This document shows, piece by piece, positions 37,706-49,700 of a stretch of 64,000 nucleotides of DNA. The notes beneath the pieces were generated by a model. That model saw only the letters and a program-made list of their open reading frames with translations. It was not told the origin of the DNA and did no database searches. How positions within the stretch are numbered: position 1 is the first letter of the stretch; each line of letters starts with the position of its first letter. This DNA comes from Crambe crambe. Its lineage: Eukaryota; Porifera; Demospongiae; Poecilosclerida; Crambeidae. The DNA lies in contig OZ004587.1 in NCBI GenBank assembly GCA_963924555.1, forward strand, positions 2,480,001 to 2,544,000. The letters run 5' to 3'. The translations under genes were made by a program, and so were the position numbers.

Positions 37706-40700
37706 TTTCAGCCTGGCTTCCATAAATTTGGTGATGAAGGTGTTAAGGAATTATATGATGTTCTTTCTAAGAATAAAACTGTCAGTGTTCTTCAGTAAGT
37801 AAATCACAGATCAGAGGCAGGATGGTTACCTCTTAGCATGTGGATGGTGGAACCTTGACAACAGTTCTTGAACTCAATGATAGCTTGCCTAGTACTTCAA
37901 GTTGTGACCGTGTTAGCTACGAATTGATCAACTGTTTCACTTTTCTCTTGAACAGCTTGTCTGAATTGGAAAATTTCATAATCTACATTCTTCTTTGGCA
38001 AGAAATATTCATTTAGTTTTGTTATAGCTGTTTCATAGTCTGTACCAGTGTTTGGAATGGTTTCAAAGATCTCCTGAGTTGCCCCTCCAGCCAATAAAAG
38101 TGATCTTTTTTGCTTGTCATCTTCTATATTCATAGCTGTTAAGTAAGTCTTGAAACATTTGATCCAGCTGTTCCACTTCTGGCCTATATTGAAGTAGGGT
38201 AACTCACAGGATCAAATGGTGGTAAAGGTGAAAGATCAATTCTGCCTGCCATCATCGATCAAATTCTATCTTTGTCGCCAATTATAATGTTCAATACACC
38301 CAGTAGCTATATTGAAGGTGATATAGATATTCACAAAACTGAGTTAAACATGTGCACAACCAATAATATAATGAGTAACGTAATAAATGTATGTACAACT
38401 AATTATAATAATTATTACAACATTACGGTCCTCTCAAAGGTTGAAAGGTTTGTCCAGTTTAAGGATTAATGTCTTTCACTGGAGCTTAATTCCACTGATT
38501 CCAACTGTCTTTGCAATACAAGTATAATATGACATGCATACAATATCACAAATCAGAGATACATGAGTGCAATGAAGGACTTCATCTTTGTGAGCATAGC
38601 TGCATCAACACTAATGGCTCCTATACTTGCTCTTGCAACACTGGCTACACACTTGGAATCAATGGATTCAGCTGCACAGGTATGCAATGAATAATGTCCA
38701 ATAACTATGATTATCATTTTCACTGCCTATGCACATTAAGATATTGATGAGTGTGCATCAGGCACTGCCTTATGTGCTCAGAACTGTCATAACACACCTG
38801 GCTCCTACACCTGTAGCTGCAGATCTGGGTACACTCTGAATCCTGATGGACGTACATGCAGAGGTAGAGTTACATCTCTAGCTATTTGTCATAGTTCCAG
38901 TTATATACCCCAAACTTCACTGCATGCAAGCAGTGCCCCGAGGGTTTTGTTTAATAGTTTGAGTTCCAGATACTTCAAACTGATCAGTTATCCATGAATG
39001 CATATTGCCATTTAAAAATGCTATTACAGTTCTCAAAATAATACGTTTTAGTAAAGTTGTTGTGAAAGCTGTGTAGCTATGTGCATAATTTAATCTCTGT
39101 ACCATGCAAATTTGAACTCTAGGACTATTTGTAGTCATGAGGTGTATGGAGAGTTATAATAACAAAGAATGGCTATTAAAAAAGAGTAATACTTATTTTT
39201 GATTTCTATTACTTTATCACTGTTACTTTAATACTCCATTTTGTACAGAAAATGATGAATGCTTGCTGAGAACTGCTTTGTGTGATCAGAACTGTCGCAA
39301 CACACCAGGTAGTTATACATGCAGCTGCAATACTGGATACACCCTCAACAGCAATGGATTCACCTGTGATGGTATCAAAGCAATCATGATTGTAGTTATT
39401 TTAATTCACTGGTTTTAATCCTGCAGACGTAGATGAATGCACTTCAAATGCTACGAACTCCTGTGAACAGATCTGTGTCAACACTATTGGATCCTATATG
39501 TGTCACTGTAACAACGGATATGAACTAAATCCAGATGGAAACACTTGTAGAGGTCAGAATAGTTGTAGCTAATTATAATATTTTATGCTCTATTTTCAGC
39601 ACATTTTTTTCTTTCTTTCAGATGTCCATGAATGTATTGAAGGTGTGCATCTATGTGAACACATCTGCAACAATACTAATGGTTCATACATCTGCTCCTG
39701 CCACTCCGGCTACTTTCTTGCCAACCAAGGATTTAGCTGCATAAGTGTGTACAGTAGCTAGCTAATAACATGTGTTTTATGACTTTGTCTCTCATAGATT
39801 ATGATGAGTGTACTCTTGGGACTGATATGTGTGACCATGACTGCATAGACACACCAGGATCCTTCATTTGCAGCTGCATGGTAGGGTACACTCTGGCTTC
39901 AGATGAACACTCCTGCAATGGTATGCATGCAATCCTTTAAGACATGTATTAAAACAGCTGTGGCTAGCTCTGATATATTTTATGACAATAGAAGAAGATT
40001 GCATGTCTAGCTAATGAATATGATTGAAGTCCTTATTGCTTTTTAACTGGCTTAGCTACCTCTGTTTCTTTATAGATACTGATGAGTGTGTGGCAGGCAC
40101 AGCAACATGTGACCAGAATTGCCACAACACCATCGGCAGTTATACATGCAGCTGCAACACTGGATATGCCCTCAACAGTGATGGACGCACATGTGTTGGT
40201 AAATTAATTCAATAACTCAGAAATTTAAGTTAAAATGCTCCTACATTTTGTAGATTACAATGAGTGCATGTCAAACAGTACCAATGCCTGCCAGCATAAT
40301 TGTACCAACACTGATGGATCCTATAGTTGTAGCTGCAACAGTGGCTTTAGGCTCAACAGTGATGATGGAAAGAATTGTACAGGTGAGTATACAGTGTCTA
40401 GCTAGATTGCATAATTTATTGTGACAGTCAGATAGTGATGATGTAAGGGCCACCCTAGAAATGAGCTCTAAATGGATTCATGCAAAGGATGGGCCTGAGG
40501 CAAAAACAGATTCATAGATAGCTAATGATTTAACTTGGGTATATTTATGGAAAACATGTGACTACACTTGATATTGAATCAAGTTCTTAGTTTTCCAGCA
40601 TCAAACTTATTTGATGCACCTATGATGATCATGAGAAGGCGTCGGCATTAGCATTTCTCTTTCCTTGACAATATTCAATATGAAAGTTATAACTCTGGAG

Positions 40701-43700
40701 GAACAGACTCCACCTAGTTAGTCTAACATTACTATCTTTGATTCGGTCTAGCTAGCCTTTCGAGAGCTCAATGGTCAGTTTGGATTGAAAAATACCAGCC
40801 AGTAAGATATGTTCGGAAAGCATGAATTCCCAATTTGATAGCCAAGCACTCCTTCTCGATAGTTACAAATTTTTCTTCTCTTGGCAACAATTTTCAGCTA
40901 AAGTAAGACACAGGATGGTCCATACCATCTTCATCCAACTGACTGAAGACAGCACCTATCCCCTATCTGAGGCGTCAGTTTGCAGTATAAACTTCTGGTC
41001 AAAATTTGGTATGGGAGCTGAACATGGAGCATTCTTTAACTTCTGGAAGGATTCGGCACAATCTGGTGTCCAGACGACTTTATTTGGTCGGCTTTTTCGG
41101 GTGAGATCAGTTGGAGGGGTGGCTATGGTAGCATAATGAGGAATAAATTTCCTATAATACCCAGGAATGAACGAACTCCTTTCTTTGTTGTTGTTATTGT
41201 TGTGCTCAGCCAAGTCAGTATATCCTGGCTGCACTCTGAACTCCAGTTTGAATTTTCAACAGTAGCTCACTCAGTTCCTCTTTCTGAGACTCTTGCAGCT
41301 GCTCTCCTAGTTTTGGCCTGCCTTCCTCCTTGTCATCATTCTGTCATCTGCCATTTTCTCTGAATTTCCATTGTGGATCTCTTTGGTGAGGTAATTTGGA
41401 CTTGACGGGGTATGTCATCATCGCAGCATGTTAACGTGAAGGATTCTCGTCTTCTTTCTGCGGTCATGCATCTGCACCTGATAATTCACCTTCCCAACGG
41501 GCTTTATTATTTCATATGGGCCTTGCCACTGAGCTAACAACTTGGAAGAAGATGTGGGTAATAAAACCAGTACCTGGTCACCTTGTTTGAAAGTCCGTAG
41601 TAAACGAGAGTTCTTATCATACCAGGTCTTGGCTGGCTACTCTCAGGTTATCCTTGACATGATCCATCATCGACTGTACGTAGTTTCTCCCTCATCATCG
41701 TAATGTGGGACAGGACATTCTCACCACTCTTTTCCGGTGTCTCCCAGGTCTCCTTAAGAATATCAAGGGGCCTCTGATCTCTCTCCCGTACAGCAACTCA
41801 AAAGGAGAGAACCCTGTAGACTCCTGTGGCACTTCCCTGTAAGCAAATAAATATACGGTAAGAGTTTGTCCCAATCCTTGCCCCCTTCCTTAGCATTCTT
41901 TCGGAGCATCTCCTTCAGAGTATTATTCGACAAGGCCATCACACTGCGGATGTTAAGGAGTGGTCTTTAATGTCTTGATGTGGAGGAGACGGTACATCTC
42001 TGCAAGCAACTTGGAATTAAAATTACTTCCTTGATCCGTAAGTATTTCAGGATTCCCACTCTGGAAAATGATGTGACCAGTTCCGCGGCCATGTTTTCTG
42101 CATCAATCGATTTCAGGGCAACTGCTTCTGGGTATCTTGTGGCGTAATCACAGATTACTAGCACATATCGATTGCCAGATCGGCTCCTTGGGAGAGGTCC
42201 CACAATGTCCATAGCAATTCGTGCAAATGGCTCCTCCACTATCGGTAGTGGAACCATGGGGGCTTGCTGACATTTGAATTTTTGGCAAGTATCACAGCTT
42301 CGGCAGTAGTCAGCTATGTCTCGATGTAGAGTTGGCCAATAAAATCTATGAGTGATCCGTTCTGTAGTTTTCTTCTTGTAGATATCCTGCCAGTGGTATT
42401 GCATGAGCCAGCTCCAACACTTTTCGTCGGCATTCCTTTGGGAGAATAATCTGATCCACTTCTTCTTTCTCTCGTCCCCTGAGCTGCCATTTTTTGATAG
42501 CACCAGTTCATCTTCACAAAAGAAGGAATTGACCTGGTTGGATCCTCCTTCTGCATATGTTGAAGGTCATCTTTGGTCACCTTATCGGGGTTGTTGAGGG
42601 AGGCTTGTTGCCTTGGCTAGTCCTCACCAGTCCATGTTAGTGTCTTTCCTCTCCTGGTCTTCTTCTCTCTGGATCGACCTGGATGGAATAAATCATCAGA
42701 TAAATTACTGCCCAGCATCTCCCCTCCTGACCCAACACTCAGCTGATCTGGACAGTCTGTTATCTCTTCTCTTCTCTGCTCCATAAGGGGATTAGCTTGC
42801 ACTCCAGACTCCTCTTCCTTGGATCCTCTTCATCCTCCTTCCTCATGGCTTGTGCTGTGGTTATCACCATGGCTTCTTCGACTTTCCCAATGTTACTACT
42901 TTTAGCAGCCGTACCCAGCAACTGAATCAACTCTGGAACATCAGTTCCCAACAAGGCTGATACATGTAGGTGATCTGAAACTGCAGCCGTAGTCTCAATC
43001 CTCGTTCCATTTAGCTCCATCTCCACCTTAGCTAACGGGTAGAGGTCCATATCTCCATGAGCGCATCTGATTGTGACAGCTTCTCCCTCCAATAGCTTCT
43101 CCTCTGCAACTAGATCCTGCCTCACCATTGTTCTAGAGCATCCAGTGTCCAGTACAATGTCAGGTACTGCTGTCCCCTCAATCACTCCGCTCTGTGTAAA
43201 CCAGTCTTCAGCTCTGTTACTGCAAAAAAGAGCATTACTAGGGCAATTTGTAGCAATATGACCAGTCTTTCCACAGTTGTAACACTTGGCAACTCTGTCT
43301 CCCTTTTCCTTCTTTGTACTAACCGGTTCCTTCAGACGGTTCTCCTTGGGTTGGCTCTCCTGTTGCTGCAATTGCGAGCCAGATGGTCTTCTTGTCCACA
43401 GGCGTGATATCTCCTTGTCTCACTCCTGGTAGCATCCTTCTTGTGATCCCTCCTCCTTGGAGTTGCCCAAGCCTACTCCCAGCGTTGACTTTCTGGCTTG
43501 TTCGTACTGATCTGCCAGCTCTCCAGCTTCCGATGTTGTCTCTGGTTTCCTCTCTCGGATCCACACATGAAGATCTGGGGTCAGTGAGTTAAGAAACTGC
43601 TCCATGACAATGACATCACCAATCTGCTCCACTGTGGACATCCTTTTTTGCTGTAAGACTTGTAGCCTTATCACCAGTTCTCAGTGTGACTCGTCACTCT

Positions 43701-46700
43701 TCTTTCTGGTGCTTCTAAAACGCTGACGATACATCTCCTCATTTTATGTTGTGCCATTGAGTATAGCCTTCTTCAATTGTTCATAGTCATTGGCTTCAGC
43801 GGAAGGTAGGCTTTCTGTGACAGCTGAGGAGCAATTTGGCATGCTCATTTTCTCCTTTCCACGCCATCAGCCTTTCAAAAGTGGTTAAAGGCTTCGATAT
43901 CATCCTGATCAGTCAGCTTAGCGACTTTCACTTTTTCCATCACTGTAATGCGGCAGCAGGAGGTGTAGTTCGGTCTCACCCGATGGATGCTTCCAGTAGG
44001 TTCATCAGTCGTTCCATCTGTTCTTCCTGTCGTTCTCGATCAGCCATGAGTAGCTACCTTAACCATATCTCCTGCTGAACTAGCTGTATCCACCGATTCT
44101 GATTCCGTCATAATTATTATTGATATCCTCGGGATTTGTCGTCCTGTACGTTCGTCCAGATCTTGTAGTCATGTACATGTGTCCTATCTTCTCGACAGTT
44201 GTATCCCACTGCTGCCACCAAATGTAGAGGACCCAGAGTGGGAGTTTGAAAGTATACTAAATTTTAATACACTGACTAGAGCATAAATTCTCAACTAACT
44301 ATACAGTTCAACTAAGCTCCCAAAAGAGACTAAACAAGAAAAAACACACACAACCAAGAAAAACAACAAAACCAATAACCATTATCCCATTACAAAATGC
44401 ACAAATGGCAAATCATAAAAAAAAACAAAAAAAACCTGTCTCTAAAGGAGCACAGAGCACTAAAGAATGAAATGATTGCACAAACTAATCCCATCAATCC
44501 ATCACACTTCTCAGGGAAGAAAGAGAGAAACTTGCTTTCTAAACTCCATGAAATTATATGTATTCATATCTAGCCTTCACTAACCTTCACAGGAACTTGA
44601 AGCAAAAGTTTTTTTGTCATGTGCAAACCAGTAAAAGGTGTGAGAACCTGTAGAGTAAGGGTAGAAGAGAAAGAAGAGTTTTTAGTTTATACAGTCCTAT
44701 GACCTTTGACCTGCCATCCCTGATAATTACATGGTGCATGGAGCTCAGAGGAAAGCACTTAGATAATTATAATGATCGAAAAATATGTACACCCGATAAT
44801 TCATATGTTCCAGTTTGAAAGTTATCGACAGTATAATGCAATTTAAGATATAATGACCTTACTGGTGAAAATATTCCCTAGTGATATGTCAACTATGTAG
44901 CACTTAGCTGTGAATTCTATTAAAATTCCTTCACATTTGAACATGACTGTGCATGGTTACATGCATGTATAAACATAGGCTTCAGAAACTGAGTGCATGG
45001 GAGGGCTGTAGTAGTAATGCTATCGCTGCCCAACACTAGAACTATTATAGTGATATCATTACTTCATAATGAAGTATAATGACTATATGTCTAGAAAAAA
45101 TGTCTTTAAGGCCGATCGTAATTAAATTTTATATTATGCTCATTACCATAGAGATAAACGAGTGCACTGAAAGTACTCATCGGTGCGAGCAAATCTGCAG
45201 GAACAAAATGGGCTCTTATAACTGTTCATGCAATGTCGGCTACACTCTAGCCAATGACAGACATGGATGCACAAGTAAGACCACACCAATAGGCATCTCA
45301 ACCATAATATATTATTTCACCATGCAGACATTGATGAATGTGCATTGGATACTGATGCCTGCACCCAGATCTGCTTTGATACCCCTGGTTCCTATCACTG
45401 TAGTTGTAATTCAGGGTACATTCTCGACTCTGATGGACATACCTGCAATGGTATTGTTGTTATTATGCACCAAAATGAATTAGTCGATGTTGAAAAAAAA
45501 TTGATGCAGATGTTAACGAGTGCACCATGGAGACAGATTTATGTGATCAGAATTGCTTCAACACCATTGGGGGTTACACATGTAGCTGCAATGCTGGTTA
45601 TACCCTCTCTGGAAATTTCACCTGCTTAAGTAAGAGATATAGCTATTATACGTACTTCCCTGTGGTTTATTTAAGAGTTTTGCCCCACAATAACCACTCA
45701 ATCTTTTTGGTTCAAAAATTTTAGCTATAATTATTGACTGAGCAAAAGGTGAGAGATAAATGATTAATAGTTTAGCTAATATGGACAAGGCTCATTGTAT
45801 ACTAATTTTAGTGTGTGGTCTAGACTCTTCTTGATTCATTCAGTATAGTTACCTTATTATGACCATGTTGGCATGACATGATCAGTGTAGCTATGGTATC
45901 ACTGTAGCACTGCAGTGTGTTATGATGACACCACTTTGGTGTTACTAAAGCACAAAAATTTGGTGCCATTTTCGGTGCCATCCCACCCCTCCCTTCCCAT
46001 CCCCCTCCCTCCTCCTTCCCTCCCATCTCCCCTCCCCTCCCCCTTCCCATCCCCCCTCCTTCTCATCCCCTCCTTCTCCTTCCCTCCCCTCTTCCTTCAC
46101 ATTCCCCCTCCTCCCCCCCTTGATCCCAAGAACTTTGCACATACACTACATGCAAATCGGAGTACATATGTACATACATGGTATACTTTTCTTGTTATTA
46201 TAGGTTCAAGTACAACTACTACTTCCATCACAAGCATAAAGACAGCCATGACAGCAACTATGATAACACTCCCTTTGGCAATCGTCATTGGTGTATCTGT
46301 GCCTGTCATTCTCATAGTCCTTGTAGGGATAAGTGTTTGTACAGTAATTTACTGTAAAACAAAGAACACTAAGGAAACATCAATTCATCATGTTACAAAG
46401 TTGGAGATGACGTGAGTCAATGAACTTGTGTTTGTACAATAACTGAATACATAATTATCATAGGGAAAATAATTCACCTTTCAATTAATAGGCACACTCC
46501 AATGAAGCATTCTGTCACTGACTTCACCAGAGGTATGGATATGTATAGCTAATAGATATTACATTATTATAGAAAACTATACTTTAGAAAATTCAATCCA
46601 CCAGAAAGATGAAAAAACTGATTCAATTCTCAGATCGCTTCATCAGTCAAACTTGCTCATACCTGGTCGTCATATTCAGCTCATTAATGACATAGGACGA

Positions 46701-49700
46701 GGTTGTAAACTATATTATTACCATGATAGCTAGGACTGGAAAACTTGGAAGTTTACATTATTCATTCAAAATTAATTCTATTCAGTTTGTTTTTTTTTTC
46801 AGAACAATAGTCTCATACACATATATTCTGTACATGACACTAAGTGTGTGCATTTTGAGCAGCACAGCAGTTAGCTAGCTAGGCTTTTGACATAATTATA
46901 AAAATTAAAGACATTTTTTTTCCAATCTCTTAACTCTCACTAAGTTTTGTTTTACTTCTACTTTCTGTATCCTCTTAATATATTTTTAAAGGAGCGTTTG
47001 GACTGGTATACAGAAGTTCCCTCTCAGGTTGGCAAGGAAGGAGTGCTTCTGAGATTGTAGCTGTTAAGACACTAAAAAGTAAGTAGTGATCATTATTAGC
47101 TATAGCAGTGTAATTATTCTTAAAACTTACTACATAATACCCTTAATGATAAGTAAGGAAGAATATTCTGTAACTCCATGCAGTATCACTTTCATGCCTG
47201 TTAATGATTTGATTGGTGGAAACAGACAAGATCATTTACTGCTTTGATGCTTGTTAGTTAATGTGAGGCCGGTCATGGCATCTGTGGCCGCTGTGCTTCC
47301 TACGGCTCTGATGATTATAGTTAGTACAGTGGAACCTCCAACACATGCATTTGGGACCAAACCTTTCATCCTTTGTAAAGAGGCTGTCCTCCTTTATGTA
47401 GAGTGCACAATCATGGTTTGTCCTCTTTATAAGATCAAGAGTGTCCATCAGCAGAGGTTTCACTCTATCAGAATAAAGATTCATAACAAATATTTTGTAG
47501 TTGATTTCAGTGAGCAGTGCAGCAAGCAAGCTGATGACTCATTGAAATTGTATATACATATACGTATATATGTCTACACCCTTAGGCATACCTACATATG
47601 ATAGTAGCACCCTGTGCGTGCATAATGCACATGCTCAAATTGTAATCAAAAGATTGATTTCTACAGCTTTTCGGGCAGCCAGACACAAGGCTTATCTAAG
47701 CAGATTGTAGACACTAAGCTTATCAGAGAGTGCAGTAGCACTCTCTAGTACGGAATGGGCGTGGCTTCTCTCATTAGAACAATACAAACTGGACTCTCTG
47801 TTGTATCTCTTCTATTCTTGCTACAGGCTCAACTAAACTTCTTACATCTGGAAAACAATGCAGAAGATGATGATATGTCCGCTCAAACTCCTCCAGAACA
47901 GTGCCACCAACTGCCACCTAAATCTAAAATTTTGAATCAGATTCATCTTCTTTGGCTGTAACTCCATGATCCTTTCACATACGACAATCAAATTCATATC
48001 AACTTGTGCAGTTATAATCACACAATGTGCTTTTACCATCGTTATCCACACAGTTTTCCTCCAAAATAATCAGTCATATCATGGATATAAGAACTCATGG
48101 CATGAGTGAACAAACATCAAAATTATGCTGCCTTCAACTACATCACTGCCTAACCAAGCAGAACTTTTACACTGACGTGAACGATTAAAGCAGCTTGGTG
48201 GGAGGCAGTGATGTAGGGATTATTATTGAAGGCAGTATAATTTAATGTTTGTTCACAGAAACTGCTATAGGTAAAAGTACAGGCTAACCCTACGTGGCCT
48301 TTTATTTAGCATAATTTTTTTCCTTTCACTTGTATAAGTGCTTTGAGGTAAGCATTACAGCTTTCTATGTATGCAGCTGCCTCACTTACATATCATCAAA
48401 ATCTTTAGCTAAGGAGTTGAAGCACAAATGAATATCAGCACAAAAGCCTAGCTACTTGCTCGCTCACTCGCTGTGACCCAAATGTTGTACATTGCCCTAG
48501 TTATAATTTTCATACTATGATTGTAGGCTTCTTCTCAGAGAAGGACATCAAAGATCTGTTATCAGAGAGTCAGAAGATGATGTCATTTGACCACCCAAAT
48601 GTGATGAATTTGATAGGAGTGTGCACTGATATGGGGGAAACTCCATACATTGTTATGCCCTTCATGACTAATGGCAATCTCTTGGAATACTTGAAGAAGA
48701 AAAGATCCAACTTCGTAGTAGCTGAGGACGCTGGAAGTGAAATGGTATAGTGTGCATGTAGTTAAATTAAGACGAGTAGCCGACCATTTCAAGGACAACA
48801 GGGAAACTCGTTATAATTAAATAAACGGTAAATGCAGGGAAATTGATTATTTAAGATGGCAAAATTTCAGAATTAGCATTAAATTTTTTCAGTCACAATA
48901 CTATTTTATTTTTTACCTGCTACGTATTATGACTGTTTTTAATTGTTGCTTTAAGATTCAGGATAGCCAGCAAAAGCTTCTCTCTATGTGCCTTCAAGTG
49001 GCCAAAGGAATGAGGTATCTTGCTGCTAAGAATATCATACACCGAGATCTGGCTGCTCGCAACTGCATGTAAGTCATGAAGCTTTTATATATCACATGCA
49101 TGGCATGCCTTGTTTGGTCTCCACAATAACAGCTAGTTAAGCAGACATGAACTATATAATTGTATTCAGATCAAAATCTACGTATAGCACCAAGTGATGG
49201 ACTTGATTTTGGGCAAATCCACCCATCAGTATAAAAACGTACTCAATTTGTTCTGATATGCGGTTCCAGTTCATTTGAAAACCTGTACAAGTGATCGTGA
49301 AAATAAAAATAATAGTTAAGTGTATTGATTACATGTAGGGCTTGGTTTGATATGAGGCAGTTCTAACCCACCTAGACTGGGGCCCCCTACTTAACCTTTA
49401 ACATGTAGCTAGGGCTTGAAGCTGCAGTTCTATAGAAACAGGTTTTAACTATTATTATTTTTATGTGGTTCCTGTAAATAAACTTGTAATGATATAGCTA
49501 CATTTGACATGCATGAATTTTAGGATAGACGATCAGTTTATCATCAAAGTAGGTGATTTTGGTCTCACTGAGAAAATCTACACCAAAAACTACTTCAGGC
49601 AGGACATAGGAGGACAAAACTCTTCAGTAAGACTTCCTGTCAAATGGATGGCCTTGGAAAGTCTCCTGGACAGAATATTCTCTGAAAAGACGGATGTAGT

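Larger units (their letters stand above)
37380..38470 (-). mobile_element. Truncated LTR retroelement with gag relic (minus strand)
   Basis: Direct repeats that begin 'ttataatgttcaatacaccc' at about 37380 and 38282 share 'aaacatgtgcacaaccaat' and look like LTR remnants. Between them, on the minus strand, lies a gag-like reading. A primer-binding-like TTGGCGACAAAG follows the LTR on that strand (about 38271-38282). No pol is present. It sits in the intron between EGF units 4 and 5 of gene C. Confidence 0.6.
40600..44240 (-). mobile_element. Gmr1-like Ty3/gypsy retroelement, degenerate (minus strand)
   Basis: Read on the minus strand, the order is gag (from about 44047), zinc knuckle and protease, integrase, then partial RT and RNase H. 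Integrase before RT is the diagnostic order of the Gmr1 clade. The region before gag contains TTTGGTGGCAGCAG (near 44210-44224), a plausible primer-binding site next to a 5' LTR. No second LTR was found, the RT core is deleted and several frames are broken, so it is dead. It lies in the gene C intron between EGF units 6 and 7, antisense to the host gene. Confidence 0.7.

Noticed and set aside
31403..40382. Regularly spaced repeats as a CRISPR array
   Set aside because: They are EGF exons and introns of a eukaryotic gene; spacing and repeat length vary and the repeats encode cysteine-rich domains.
31403..45629. Treating the EGF array as a separate secreted gene from the kinase
   Set aside because: Phase 1 at the last EGF matches the TM exon, the joined frame of gene C closes exactly, and no stop, polyadenylation signal or new leader was found between 45629 and 46204.
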